Notes: a model not told the origin generated them from the sequence alone. A stretch of DNA of 37,463 bases from Pseudomonas frederiksbergensis (GCF_017114915.1 NZ_JAAUOE010000044.1:1-37463), one strand, 5' to 3'; counted from the stretch's first letter, positions 6,821 to 17,290 are shown. Made by a program: numbers and translations.

Positions 6821-6847
6821 AGCCAGCGTAATTGCTGGCTTTTTTTT
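6821..6847 (+). terminator. amrZ terminator
   Basis: A seven-base-pair stem AGCCAGC/GCTGGCT with a six-base loop is followed directly by eight T on the plus strand, 17 bases after the amrZ stop codon. Confidence 0.9.
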
Positions 6848-6862
6848 GCCTGAAATTTGGCT

Positions 6863-6890
6863 AAAAAAAACCCGCCGATCAGGCGGGTTC
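6863..6890 (-). terminator. mgtE terminator
   Basis: On the minus strand AACCCGCC and GGCGGGTT pair around a short loop and are followed by eight T, 15 bases beyond the mgtE stop. It sits back to back with the amrZ terminator between the convergent genes. Confidence 0.9.
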
Positions 6891-6904
6891 TTTAAATCAG
6901 GACC

Positions 6905-8347
6905 TCAAAGCAGGAAAATTGTCGCCAGCCCGAGGAAGATAAAAAAGCCTCCACTGTCGGTCATGGCAGTGATCATCACACTGGCGCCCATTGCCGGGTC
7001 GCGCCCAAGCCGTGCCAGGGTCATCGGAATCAAAACCCCCATCAGGGCCGCAAGCAACAGGTTAAGCGTCATGGCGGCAGTCATCACCACGCCCAGGGAC
7101 CAACTGCCATAAAGCAGATAGGACACCACACCGATCACGCCGCCCCAGACCAGACCATTGATCAAGCCAACCGCCAACTCCTTGCGCATCAGCCGCGACG
7201 TATTGCCGGTACTGACCTGGTCCAGCGCCATGGCCCGAACGATCATGGTGATCGTCTGGTTACCCGAGTTGCCACCAATACCCGCCACAATCGGCATCAA
7301 TGCCGCGAGCGCTACCAGTTTCTCGATGGAGCCTTCGAACAGGCCGATCACCCGGGATGCAACGAACGCGGTGATCAGGTTTATCGCCAGCCAGGCCCAA
7401 CGGTTGCGCAGGGATTTCCAGACTGACGCAAAAATATCTTCTTCTTCGCGCAGACCCGCCATGTTGAGAACTTCGTTTTCGCTCTCTTCACGAATCAGGT
7501 CGACCATTTCATCGATGGTCAGACGACCGATCAGCTTGCCGTTCTTGTCGACCACCGGGGCCGAGATCAAGTCGTAACGCTCGAACGCCTGAGCGGCCTC
7601 GTAAGCATCTTCGTCCGGATGAAAACTCACCGGATCGCTGGCCATGACTTCCGATACCTGTTTTTCCGGGTCGTTGACCAGCAGGCGCTTGATCGGCAAC
7701 ACGCCCTTGAGCACGCCGTCGTAATCGACCACGAACAGTTTATCGGTGTGGCTCGGAAGCTCCTTGAGACGGCGCAGGTAACGCAAAACCACTTCGAGAC
7801 TGACATCCTCGCGGATGGTCACCATCTCGAAGTCCATCAGCGCACCGACCTGATCCTCGTCATAAGACAACGCGGAGCGGACGCGTTCACGCTGTTGGCC
7901 ATCGAGGGTTTCCATCAGCTCGTGGACGACATCTCGCGGCAACTCGGAGGCCAGGTCAGCCAGTTCGTCGGCATCCATGTCCTTGGTCGCCGCCAGGAGC
8001 TCGTGATCGTCCATGTCGGCGATCAGGCTTTCACGAACCGAATCGGATACTTCGAGCAGAATGTCGCCGTCGCGATCGGCCTTGACCAATTGCCAGACCG
8101 TCAAACGATCGTCCAGCGGCAAGGCTTCAAGGATGTAGGCAACGTCGGCGGAGTGCAGATCATCGAGCTTGCGCTGCAACTCGACGAGGTTTTGCCGGTG
8201 AACCAGGTTCTCGACCAGGTCGTGATGCGCACCTTCCTGACGATGAGTCAGGTCTTCGACCACCCGCTGGCGCTGCAGCAGCTCAACGACTTGAGCGAGG
8301 CGGTCCTGCAAGCTTTCCTGCGTTTTCTTTACTTCAACTTCAGACAT
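6905..8347 (-). CDS. mgtE: MgtE magnesium channel/transporter
   Basis: The 480-residue product has the standard MgtE order: a helical N domain (about 25-155) with acidic residues that sense magnesium, two CBS domains (about 160-285), a plug helix, then five membrane helices (about 310-480). The pore signature PIVAGIGGNSGNQT and the Asp of AMTDSGGFF in the last helix, equivalent to the filter Asp of Thermus MgtE, are present. It takes up Mg2+ at the inner membrane and closes when cytoplasmic Mg2+ is high. The start at 8347 has GGAG upstream; an ATG ten codons earlier has weaker support. It is transcribed alone, convergent with amrZ. Confidence 0.96.
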   Translation of the reverse strand: MSEVEVKKTQESLQDRLAQVVELLQRQRVVEDLTHRQEGAHHDLVENLVHRQNLVELQRKLDDLHSADVAYILEALPLDDRLTVWQLVKADRDGDILLEVSDSVRESLIADMDDHELLAATKDMDADELADLASELPRDVVHELMETLDGQQRERVRSALSYDEDQVGALMDFEMVTIREDVSLEVVLRYLRRLKELPSHTDKLFVVDYDGVLKGVLPIKRLLVNDPEKQVSEVMASDPVSFHPDEDAYEAAQAFERYDLISAPVVDKNGKLIGRLTIDEMVDLIREESENEVLNMAGLREEEDIFASVWKSLRNRWAWLAINLITAFVASRVIGLFEGSIEKLVALAALMPIVAGIGGNSGNQTITMIVRAMALDQVSTGNTSRLMRKELAVGLINGLVWGGVIGVVSYLLYGSWSLGVVMTAAMTLNLLLAALMGVLIPMTLARLGRDPAMGASVMITAMTDSGGFFIFLGLATIFLL

Positions 8348-8668
8348 AGGCGAACTCCACTCCCAGCAGCGGGGCACGCCGGAAGGATCAATCAGTCAAT
8401 TCATGATTGTAAAAACGGGGTACTGAGTAACTACTGGGTAAGTCCATGGAGGTATTCCACAAGCCCCGGCGGGGCTGACGGGCGCAATGATAACACCGCC
8501 TGACGGTTTTAAACGTTAAAAAATCGTGGCTGAAACAAGCGCTTGCGAGACAAACCTGAGCGCTGTCCTGATCCATGGAACTGCGACGACTTATCCTGAA
8601 AAGAAAACACACCGCCGTCGAAAAATGTACCGGCTACCCTTGAGAAGGACCGTCAAGGAGGACGTCGA
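8348..8668. promoter_or_regulatory. Divergent mgtE leader and promoter region
   Basis: 321 bases between mgtE and the gene at 8669. On the minus strand a TATCAT box (plus-strand 8487-8492) could be the mgtE -10, which would give a leader of about 130 nt. A GC hairpin AGCCCCG/CGGGGCT lies at 8462-8476 near the start of that leader. I see no match to known Mg2+ riboswitch folds. The start of the rightward gene has a strong AAGGAGG. Confidence 0.4.
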
Positions 8669-9187
8669 ATGCCATCCAATACTCATTATTTCTTGCTTGC
8701 CGCCCTGCTCTGCCTGTCGCCCTGGGCGCTTGCCACGACCGTCCACCGGTGCGAAGCCCCCGATGGACGCATCACCTTCACAACCTTGAGCTGCACGACC
8801 GGGGATAACTTTTCGCTTCAGGATGTGCGCACCTTCTTGCCAGGCAGCACGACAGCCCTGATGCCGGAAGCTGACACCCGCGAAACATCAGGCAGGAAAA
8901 TCCAAAGGAGAGAGCCGACGGTCGTTGGTCAGTCCGAGGACAAATGTGGAAATCAGCTCAGCGCGAAGGAGCGCCGTGCAGCGATCATCAATCAGCGGGT
9001 CGTCGCCGGCATGAGTCAACAGGATGTCGAAAGCGCTCTCGGTAAGCCAGACAAGATCAGCACCCGCAATTCAGCCATGAGCTACCGCTACGACAACAAG
9101 CGAGGGCGCAGTGCTCATATCGAATTCGACGAGAAAGGTTGTACCAAAGGAAAAGCCAAATCGCAGACGGCAAAAAGCCCGCGTTAA
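8669..9187 (+). CDS. Exported protein with DUF4124-like and SmpA-like segments
   Basis: The 172-residue product has a signal peptide (residues 1-22, cleavage after WALA). A mature N-terminus TTVHRCEAPDGRITFTTLSC follows, the pattern of DUF4124 proteins with a conserved Cys pair. The middle is charged and probably disordered. The C-terminal segment (about 110-160, INQRVVAGMSQQDVESALGKPD) resembles the SmpA/OmlA repeat of envelope lipoproteins. It should be periplasmic; no lipobox is present. A perfect AAGGAGG sits seven bases before the ATG. The stop codon lies inside the loop of the downstream terminator. Function is unknown. Confidence 0.8.
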   Translation: MPSNTHYFLLAALLCLSPWALATTVHRCEAPDGRITFTTLSCTTGDNFSLQDVRTFLPGSTTALMPEADTRETSGRKIQRREPTVVGQSEDKCGNQLSAKERRAAIINQRVVAGMSQQDVESALGKPDKISTRNSAMSYRYDNKRGRSAHIEFDEKGCTKGKAKSQTAKSPR

Positions 9188-9200
9188 ACGCGGGCTTTTT
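9172..9200. terminator. Bidirectional terminator between the 8669 gene and the tRNA-Arg pair
   Basis: AAAAAGCCCGCG and CGCGGGCTTTTT form a 12-bp stem around a five-base loop. It has a T-run on both strands, so it can end the rightward gene and the leftward tRNA transcript. The TAA stop codon of the rightward gene (9185-9187) lies in the loop. Confidence 0.92.
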
Positions 9201-9206
9201 GTTGTT

Positions 9207-9283
9207 TGGTGCACTCGACAGGATTCGAACCTGTGACCGCTCGGTTCGTAGCCGAGTACTCTATCCAGCTGAGCTACGAGTGC
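9207..9283 (-). tRNA. tRNA-Arg (anticodon ACG), copy 1
   Basis: A 77-nt cloverleaf with encoded CCA on the minus strand. The acceptor is GCACTCG with CGAGTGC, the anticodon stem is CTCGG/CCGAG with loop CTACGAA, and the T loop is TTCGAAT. Anticodon ACG is normally edited to ICG and reads CGU, CGC and CGA. It is identical to the copy at 9355-9431 and lies downstream of it in the direction of transcription, so one transcript is likely. Confidence 0.97.
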
Positions 9284-9354
9284 ATTTGTGTTTTTATACC
9301 AGATCACAACTGGTTGGAGCCAAGTCATTCACATCACTGCAAACAACTCTTAAA

Positions 9355-9431
9355 TGGTGCACTCGACAGGATTCGAACCTGTGACCGCTCGGTTCGTAGC
9401 CGAGTACTCTATCCAGCTGAGCTACGAGTGC
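9355..9431 (-). tRNA. tRNA-Arg (anticodon ACG), copy 2
   Basis: Identical in sequence to the copy at 9207-9283, including encoded CCA and the first bases of upstream flank. It is the promoter-proximal member of the pair, with a near-consensus promoter directly upstream. Confidence 0.97.
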
Positions 9432-9445
9432 ATTTGTTGCCGCGC

Positions 9446-9473
9446 ATTATAGGCCGTTAAATCTTTTTGTAAA
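9446..9473 (-). promoter_or_regulatory. Sigma-70 promoter of the tRNA-Arg pair
   Basis: On the minus strand the -35 is TTTACA (five of six), the spacer is 16 bases, and the -10 is TATAAT (six of six). It is followed by the GC-rich GCGCGGC discriminator typical of stringently controlled stable-RNA promoters. The start point would be about 7-10 bases before the mature tRNA. Confidence 0.75.
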
Positions 9474-9538
9474 GCACTTTTTCTAGTAATTTCAACAACT
9501 TACCGAAGAAGCCAGATTACAACGTACTAAACAAATAA

Positions 9539-9629
9539 TGGCGGAGAACGGGGGATTCGAACCCCCGACACCCTTGTGAGGTGTACTCCCTTAGCAGGGG
9601 AGCGCCTTCGGCCACTCGGCCAGCTCTCC
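9539..9629 (-). tRNA. tRNA-Ser (anticodon GCU)
   Basis: A 91-nt class II tRNA with a long variable arm and encoded CCA. The acceptor is GGAGAGC with GTTCTCC, the anticodon loop contains CTGCTAA, and the T arm is CGGGGGTTCGAATCCCCCG. Anticodon GCU reads AGC and AGU. It lies between rsmA and the tRNA-Arg genes, the arrangement seen beside rsmA in other pseudomonads. Confidence 0.97.
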
Positions 9630-9643
9630 GCAACACGGGGCGT

Positions 9644-9672
9644 ATATTAACCAGCTTTATCCCCGTTTGCAA
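9644..9672 (-). promoter_or_regulatory. Candidate promoter of tRNA-Ser
   Basis: On the minus strand TTGCAA and TAATAT are separated by 17 bases, about 15 bases before the tRNA-Ser 5' end, with a GC-rich CGCCCCG discriminator. Each hexamer matches consensus at four of six positions. Confidence 0.45.
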
Positions 9673-9691
9673 ACATAAAAAACGATAAAAA

Positions 9692-9880
9692 TTAATGGCT
9701 TGGTTCTTCGTCCTTCTCTTTCTTGATACGCAGGTAAATTTCCTCACGATGCACAGCCACCTCTTTCGGGGCGTTGACACCAATGCGCACTTGATTTCCT
9801 TTGACGCCGAGCACGGTCACGGTGATTTCGCCATCACCAATAATCAGGCTTTCTGCGCACCGACGAGTCAGAATCAGCAT
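9692..9880 (-). CDS. rsmA: RsmA/CsrA post-transcriptional regulator
   Basis: The 62-residue product MLILTRRCAESLIIGDGEIT is a complete CsrA-family protein. It has the N-terminal RNA-binding strand LTRR, the core VLGVKGNQVRIGVNAPKEV, and the key Arg of VHREEIY at residue 45 (Arg44 in E. coli; one extra residue in the GDGE loop). It binds GGA motifs in mRNA leaders and is titrated by small RNAs of the Gac/Rsm system. I chose 9880 as start because GAGGAGAAAGGT precedes it and CsrA proteins begin MLIL. It follows lysC with its own leader, as in other pseudomonads. Confidence 0.96.
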   Translation of the reverse strand: MLILTRRCAESLIIGDGEITVTVLGVKGNQVRIGVNAPKEVAVHREEIYLRIKKEKDEEPSH

Positions 9881-10021
9881 ACCTTTCTCCTCACGCATTT
9901 CATTTCAGGGACAACAGTCTGCAAAAAAAAGGCATTCGACCTACAACCGAAAAGGTCGCAGCCCTACATGCCTGAGTATTGACTAGCGCGAGCAAAAGAA
10001 CAGCTTTGGTACGCACCATTC

Positions 10022-10055
10022 AAAAAACGAAGGGCGCGGTCAGACCGCGCCCTTC
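10022..10055 (-). terminator. lysC terminator
   Basis: A long GC-rich stem GAAGGGCGCGGT/ACCGCGCCCTTC with a two-to-three-base loop is followed on the minus strand by G and six T. It lies just past the lysC stop codon and separates lysC from rsmA, although read-through into rsmA is possible. Confidence 0.88.
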
Positions 10056-10066
10056 GGGGGAACGCA

Positions 10067-11308
10067 TTACTCGCCCTGTCGGGCCGGCGCGTCCAGTTCG
10101 AAAGCTGTGTGCAGGGCGCGCACAGCCAGTTCCAGGTACTTCTCTTCGATCACCACGGACACCTTGATTTCCGAAGTCGAGATCATCTGGATGTTGATGC
10201 TTTCTTTGGCCAGGGATTCGAACATGCGGCTGGCCACGCCTGCGTGGGAGCGCATGCCGACGCCGACGATCGAGACCTTGGCGATCTTGGTGTCGCCAAC
10301 AACTTCACGGGCACCGATCTCGCGAGCGGTGTTTTCCAGTACGGTTTGCGCCGCCTGGTAGTCGTTGCGGTGCACGGTGAAGGTGAAGTCGGTGGTGTTA
10401 TCGTGCGCAACGTTCTGCACGATCATGTCGACTTCGATGTTCGCGGCACTGATCGGGCCGAGAATCTTGAACGCCACGCCCGGGGTGTCTGGCACGCCAC
10501 GGATGGTCAGCTTGGCTTCATCGCGGTTGAAAGCGATGCCGGAAATGATCGGCTGTTCCATGGTTTCCTCTTCATCAATAGTAATGAGGGTGCCCGGACC
10601 CTCCTTGAAGCTGTGCAGTACGCGCAGCGGAACGTTGTACTTGCCGGCGAACTCGACCGCACGGATCTGCAACACCTTGGAACCGAGGCTGGCCATTTCC
10701 AGCATCTCTTCGAAGGTGATCTTGTCCAGGCGCTGAGCCACGGACACCACACGCGGGTCGGTGGTGTAGACGCCGTCGACGTCGGTGTAGATCTGGCATT
10801 CGTCAGCCTTCAGGGCTGCCGCCAACGCCACGCCGGTGGTGTCGGAACCGCCACGACCGAGCGTAGTGATATTGCCGTGCTCGTCGACGCCCTGGAAACC
10901 GGCGACAACCACCACGCGACCGGCCTTCAGGTCACCGCGAATCTTCTGGTCATCAATCTGCAAGATACGCGCTTTATTGTGCGCGCTATCCGTCAGAATC
11001 CGTACCTGGTTGCCGGTGTACGACACCGCTGGCACGCCGCGCTTGATCAGCGCCATGGCCAACAGTGCAATCGTCACCTGCTCACCAGTGGAAACGATCA
11101 CATCCAGCTCGCGAGGAACCGGTTGGCCGTCGCCACTGATTTGCTTGGCCAGATCGATCAGACGGTTGGTTTCGCCGCTCATTGCAGACAGCACAACCAC
11201 CAGGTCATCGCCCGCATCGCGGAATTTCTTAACCTTGTCGGCGACCTGCTCGATTCTCTCGACAGTGCCGACTGAGGTGCCTCCAAATTTCTGTACGATC
11301 AAAGCCAT
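10067..11308 (-). CDS. lysC: Aspartate kinase
   Basis: The 413-residue product begins MALIVQKFGGTSVGTVERI, the kinase signature KFGGTSVG. A catalytic domain follows (to about 250, with GFQGVDEHGNITTLGRGGSD for nucleotide and aspartate binding), then two ACT regulatory domains (about 265-405) for feedback by lysine and threonine. It phosphorylates aspartate, the first step to lysine, threonine, methionine and diaminopimelate. The start at 11308 has AGAGGCGG upstream and matches the family N-terminus. Some aspartate kinases also make a separate regulatory subunit from an internal start; this cannot be judged here. It follows alaS by 90 bases in the same direction. Confidence 0.97.
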   Translation of the reverse strand: MALIVQKFGGTSVGTVERIEQVADKVKKFRDAGDDLVVVLSAMSGETNRLIDLAKQISGDGQPVPRELDVIVSTGEQVTIALLAMALIKRGVPAVSYTGNQVRILTDSAHNKARILQIDDQKIRGDLKAGRVVVVAGFQGVDEHGNITTLGRGGSDTTGVALAAALKADECQIYTDVDGVYTTDPRVVSVAQRLDKITFEEMLEMASLGSKVLQIRAVEFAGKYNVPLRVLHSFKEGPGTLITIDEEETMEQPIISGIAFNRDEAKLTIRGVPDTPGVAFKILGPISAANIEVDMIVQNVAHDNTTDFTFTVHRNDYQAAQTVLENTAREIGAREVVGDTKIAKVSIVGVGMRSHAGVASRMFESLAKESINIQMISTSEIKVSVVIEEKYLELAVRALHTAFELDAPARQGE

Positions 11309-11398
11309 TTCAAAGCCGCCTCTGCCCATGAAGGGCGCCCAATAATCACTCAAACAGCGTTCTGGCCCGCCACTAGACCGCGGGCCAGGCACACTGCC

Positions 11399-14020
<2,622 letters not shown>

Positions 14021-14094
14021 TAGGTTCTTCCACGGAGGCTGCGGCCAAAGGCCTGTTCGAAACGTCAACAGACGAAGCGACGGCAAAGGGCCGC

Positions 14095-14100
14095 ATTATA
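14095..14100 (-). promoter_or_regulatory. Candidate -10 box of alaS
   Basis: A perfect TATAAT on the minus strand, 75 bases upstream of the alaS ATG, lies between the arms GGGCCG and CGGCCC (14088-14107). No good -35 is seen at 16-18 bases. Confidence 0.35.
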
Positions 14101-14166
14101 TCGGCCCTGCGCGCGGGGTACAGCGTGTTTATACGATAGAAACGGTCAATTGGACCGCTAACGCGA

Positions 14167-15171
14167 TCAGTTGCGGGAAAACTCGACGAATGTCGCGACG
14201 ACCTGCTCGATTTGCGCACGGCTGACGTCCATGTGCGTGACCATTCGCAGACGAGCGGCAGCGCTGAGTTTGATCCCGCGCGTCGCAGCGAAGGCCTTGA
14301 TCGCTTCGGCCTTGTCGCCCATCTTCACGTAAACCATGTTGGTCTGCACCGGCTCGACCTCATAGCCCGCCGCTCGCAGGCCCTCGCCCAGCAACTGTGC
14401 ATTGGCATGGTCGTCGGCCAGGCGCTGAATATTATTATCCAGCGCATAGAGCCCCGCCGCCGCAAGAATCCCGGCCTGGCGCATGCCGCCACCGACCATT
14501 TTGCGCAGACGCCGCGCCTTGGCGATGAATTCCGCCGTGCCGCACAGCACCGAACCGACCGGCGCACCCAGGCCTTTGGACAGGCAGACCGATACCGAAT
14601 CGAAATGCTGAGTGATCTCCCGGGCATCCACACCGAGCTTGACCGCCGCGTTGTAGAGCCGCGCGCCATCCAGATGCAGCGCCAGGCCATATTCCCGAGT
14701 GAAGCGGCGAGCCTGGGCCAGATACTCCAGCGGTAGCACCTTGCCCTGCATGGTGTTTTCCAGCGCCAGCAAACGGCTGCGGGCGAAGTGGAAGTCATCC
14801 GGCTTGATCGCGGCGGCGACCTGCGCCAGATCCAGCGAACCATCGGCTTGCACTTCCAGCGGCTGCGGCTGGATCGAACCGAGCACCGCCGCGCCGCCAC
14901 CTTCGTACTTATAGGTGTGGGCCTGTTGACCGACAATGTATTCGTCACCGCGCTCGCAGTGGGCCATCAAGCTCAGCAGGTTGCTCATGGTACCCGTCGG
15001 GACAAACAGCGCCGCGGCAAAACCCAGTCGTCTTGCCAGCTCGGCTTCCAGACGATTGACCGTCGGATCTTCGCCATAGACGTCGTCACCGGTGGCCGCA
15101 TTGGCCATCGCGTCGAGCATCCCTGCGGTCGGTTGGGTAACGGTGTCGCTGCGAAGATCGATAACACTCAT
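14167..15171 (-). CDS. ltaE: Low-specificity L-threonine aldolase
   Basis: The 334-residue product begins MSVIDLRSDTVTQPTAGMLD, the classical start of fold-type I threonine aldolases. The PLP lysine is Lys199 in SVCLSKGLGAPVGS, Asp168 in HLDGARL holds the cofactor nitrogen, and His85 in QQAHTYKYEGGG stacks on PLP. It cleaves threonine or allo-threonine to glycine and acetaldehyde. The start at 15171 has GAGGCC at proper spacing. It lies upstream of alaS in the same direction with about 145 bases between, so a separate transcript is likely. It is divergent from the FMN riboswitch unit. Confidence 0.93.
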   Translation of the reverse strand: MSVIDLRSDTVTQPTAGMLDAMANAATGDDVYGEDPTVNRLEAELARRLGFAAALFVPTGTMSNLLSLMAHCERGDEYIVGQQAHTYKYEGGGAAVLGSIQPQPLEVQADGSLDLAQVAAAIKPDDFHFARSRLLALENTMQGKVLPLEYLAQARRFTREYGLALHLDGARLYNAAVKLGVDAREITQHFDSVSVCLSKGLGAPVGSVLCGTAEFIAKARRLRKMVGGGMRQAGILAAAGLYALDNNIQRLADDHANAQLLGEGLRAAGYEVEPVQTNMVYVKMGDKAEAIKAFAATRGIKLSAAARLRMVTHMDVSRAQIEQVVATFVEFSRN

Positions 15172-15371
15172 GAATCTGGCCTCGGTAAGCAGGGGAAAAA
15201 TCCGTTTCGGAATGGAATTACTGCGGTCATGCCGACAATTAATCAAGCCTTGCGCGAGAAAAGGCGCTTTACGCCTTCGAAAAATCTGATAGCAATCATC
15301 AGAAAGCAGCCATGCGTACTCAGGAAATATGTGTTAAAAACGCTACGCCGCCAAACGTTCTGGCGGCGAAA

Positions 15372-15536
15372 CGTTCTCAGGGCGGGGTGTAATTCCCCAC
15401 CGGCGGTAATTGCGCGCAATGCGCATAGCCCGCGAGCGCTTGGTGTCAGGTACGGCAATGGCTGTGATGGCGGCAAGGTCAGCAGACCCGGTGTGATTCC
15501 GGGGCCGACGGTCATAGTCCGGATGAAGAGAGAACG
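15372..15536 (+). promoter_or_regulatory. FMN riboswitch (RFN element)
   Basis: The conserved core is present in order: CTCAGGGCGGGGTGTAATTC, CCCACCGGCGGTAAT, AGCCCGCGAGCG, GGTCAGCAGACCCGGTGTGA, TTCCGGGGCCGACGGTCATA, GTCCGGATGAAGAGAGAACG. The closing P1 stem pairs CGTTCTC (15372-15378) with GAGAACG (15530-15536). FMN binding switches off the downstream gene, here ribH2. The expression platform probably includes the hairpin at 15613-15633. Confidence 0.96.
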
Positions 15537-15612
15537 GGATTGACACAAAAGGGCCGTCCGCAGGCATTCGTGCGAGCGTGCGCACCCTTGAATCCCATTC
15601 GATTCATAACGC

Positions 15613-15633
15613 CCTGTTTTTCACACAAACAGG
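15613..15633 (+). promoter_or_regulatory. Hairpin covering the ribH2 ribosome binding site
   Basis: CCTGTTT (15613-15619) and AAACAGG (15627-15633) form a seven-base-pair stem with a seven-base loop. The AGG of the Shine-Dalgarno AGGAG (15631-15635) is in the stem, eight bases before the ATG. There is no U-tract after it. This suggests translational rather than transcriptional control by the riboswitch. Confidence 0.55.
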
Positions 15634-15642
15634 AGTCAGAAC

Positions 15643-16152
15643 ATGCAACCCACCGCAATCGATAGCAAAAGCAAAAACCATCAGGGCGAGCGCGTCGCGT
15701 TCATTCAGGCCTGCTGGCACAAGGAAATCGTCGATCAGAGCCGTAAAGGCTTCGTCGCCGAAATGATTGCTCAGGGTTATCAGGAGTCGGACATCGATTT
15801 CTTCGAAGTCGGCGGCGCCTTTGAAATTCCACTGCACGCCAAGTTGCTGGCCAAATCCGGTCGTTATGCCGGCATCGTCGCCGCGGGCCTGGTGGTCGAT
15901 GGTGGCATCTATCGCCACGAATTCGTCGCCCAGTCGGTGATCAGCGGCCTGATGCAGGTTCAACTGGAAACCGAAGTGCCAGTGTTCTCGGTGGTTTTGA
16001 CCCCGCACCACTTCCATGCCGGCGAAGAACATCAGAAGTTCTTCTTCGAGCATTTCGTGCATAAAGGTCAGGAAGCGGCGAAGACCTGCGCGGATACACT
16101 GCACAAGACGCGCGCATTGCGCCGCAGCGAGCCTCGCGCGGTAGCGGTCTAG
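15643..16152 (+). CDS. ribH2: 6,7-dimethyl-8-ribityllumazine synthase, type II (RibH2)
   Basis: The 169-residue product follows the Brucella RibH2 pattern: VAFIQACWHKEIVDQSRKGF, FEVGGAFEIPLHAK for substrate binding, GLVVDGGIYRHEFVAQSV, and VPVFSVVLTPHHFH with the catalytic-site histidines, ending GQEAAKTCADTL. Type II enzymes are decamers, unlike the icosahedral RibH1 encoded in the main rib operon. It makes the riboflavin precursor from the ribityl-pyrimidinedione and dihydroxybutanone phosphate. AGGAG precedes the ATG. It is alone, under its own FMN riboswitch, far from any other rib gene in this window. Confidence 0.92.
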   Translation: MQPTAIDSKSKNHQGERVAFIQACWHKEIVDQSRKGFVAEMIAQGYQESDIDFFEVGGAFEIPLHAKLLAKSGRYAGIVAAGLVVDGGIYRHEFVAQSVISGLMQVQLETEVPVFSVVLTPHHFHAGEEHQKFFFEHFVHKGQEAAKTCADTLHKTRALRRSEPRAVAV

Positions 16153-16158
16153 TTACAT

Positions 16159-16265
16159 GATCATTCCCACGCTCTGCGTGGGAATGCCTCAATAGACGCT
16201 CTGCGTCTGCTCTTGGGACGCGGAGCGTCCCCGGCTGCATGCCCACGCAGAGCGTGGGAACGATC
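16159..16265. repeat. Palindromic intergenic repeat (TCCCACGCTCTGCGTGGGA type)
   Basis: The arms GATCATTCCCACGCTCTGCG and CGCAGAGCGTGGGAACGATC (about 20 bp, one mismatch) are inverted at the two ends. Inner palindromes GACGCTCTGCGTC and GGGACGCGGAGCGTCCC lie between them. It fills the gap between the convergent ribH2 and astE genes, three bases from the astE stop codon, and may fold as a terminator-like cruciform. This is a repeat type common in fluorescent pseudomonads. Confidence 0.88.
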
Positions 16266-16267
16266 AG

Positions 16268-17278
16268 TCAGGCGAGGTTTTCGTCGGTCGTCGGTACGAT
16301 CAGGATGCCGGCGCGCAGGCCGTTCTTGACCTTTGGGTTCGGGAAGATGATCCGGGCGCCCTGCTCTTCGATGATCCAGCGGGTATTGGCGATATCCTCG
16401 GCCAACACATAACCCACTTTCAACTCCGAAAAGTTTTCGATATCCGCCGGCAGGTTCAGGCGGAAGCTGTCGCTGTGCTTGATGACTTCTCGCGCGACGC
16501 TGAACAACTGCAAGCCATCCAGCCCATCGTCGGTCATGGGCGGCTCGGTGCCTTCGATGATCTGCTTCAGGCGGGACTCAAGAAGGCTGACGTTGACCCC
16601 ATCGTTCTGCCCGAACGGCCGGGCCTTGCCCAGTTCCAGGGTGAAGGACTCGGCATCGAGCTTGTCGTAGGTGTAGGAGCTGAAGACGATGGAAGGCTTG
16701 TTCTGCAACAGCACCGCCTCCATGCCGGCGGCGCGCAGGCGAGCCAGTTCCAAGCGTGAATGCTGACGACCTTCTTTCCAGGGATACAGAGCGAACTGCT
16801 CGATTTTCGAGCCACGGATCGCCGTGTGCAGGTCGTAGTGCAGACGGTTGCGGTCCGGCAGGCTGAAGAAAGTCGCCGCCAGCCGCTCCAGCTCACAAGC
16901 GCGCAAGGCTTCGGAACCGCTGCTTTGTTCGTGCCGGCCGTTGAACAGCCGATTGACGTCCTGCTCGATGAAACGCTCACCGCGACGAATAGCCTCGGGA
17001 TTGCCGAACAGAAACAGAATACGTGCGCGCGGCTTCAGATCACCGCGAGCGATGTCATGCAACAGGCGATCGAGCAGCTCGATCGGCGCTGTTTCGTTGC
17101 CATGGATGCCGGCCGAGAGCAGCAGGTCCAGGCCATTGTCACGGGCTTCAGGTGGCCGGACTTCCAGCGCACCTTCGCTCAACCAGCGCATCCGCACGCC
17201 TTCGACAGTCAGTTGAGTCTTCTCCGCCGGTTCGCGACCGGCGAGGGTCAGTTCAAGCAGTTTGCCGAGGGCGAGCAT
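16268..17278 (-). CDS. astE: Succinylglutamate desuccinylase AstE/AruE
   Basis: The 336-residue product is a zinc-dependent M14-like hydrolase. His59 and Glu62 in SAGIHGNETAP and His151 in HYDLHTAIRG are the zinc ligands, and Glu215 in SFTLELGK is the catalytic base. It releases glutamate and succinate from N-succinylglutamate, the last step of the AST pathway. It is the last gene of the minus-strand run and starts 12 bases after the small gene at 17291-17581, so the two are co-transcribed. Length and synteny match aruE (PA0901). Confidence 0.96.
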   Translation of the reverse strand: MLALGKLLELTLAGREPAEKTQLTVEGVRMRWLSEGALEVRPPEARDNGLDLLLSAGIHGNETAPIELLDRLLHDIARGDLKPRARILFLFGNPEAIRRGERFIEQDVNRLFNGRHEQSSGSEALRACELERLAATFFSLPDRNRLHYDLHTAIRGSKIEQFALYPWKEGRQHSRLELARLRAAGMEAVLLQNKPSIVFSSYTYDKLDAESFTLELGKARPFGQNDGVNVSLLESRLKQIIEGTEPPMTDDGLDGLQLFSVAREVIKHSDSFRLNLPADIENFSELKVGYVLAEDIANTRWIIEEQGARIIFPNPKVKNGLRAGILIVPTTDENLA

Positions 17279-17290
17279 AGAGCGGTTTCC

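Noticed and set aside
8348..8668. Possible magnesium riboswitch before mgtE
   Set aside because: Only one short GC hairpin is visible; the conserved M-box core elements were not found.
10109..11275. 388-codon frame antisense to lysC
   Set aside because: Shadow of lysC with composition typical of reversed codons; no family resemblance.
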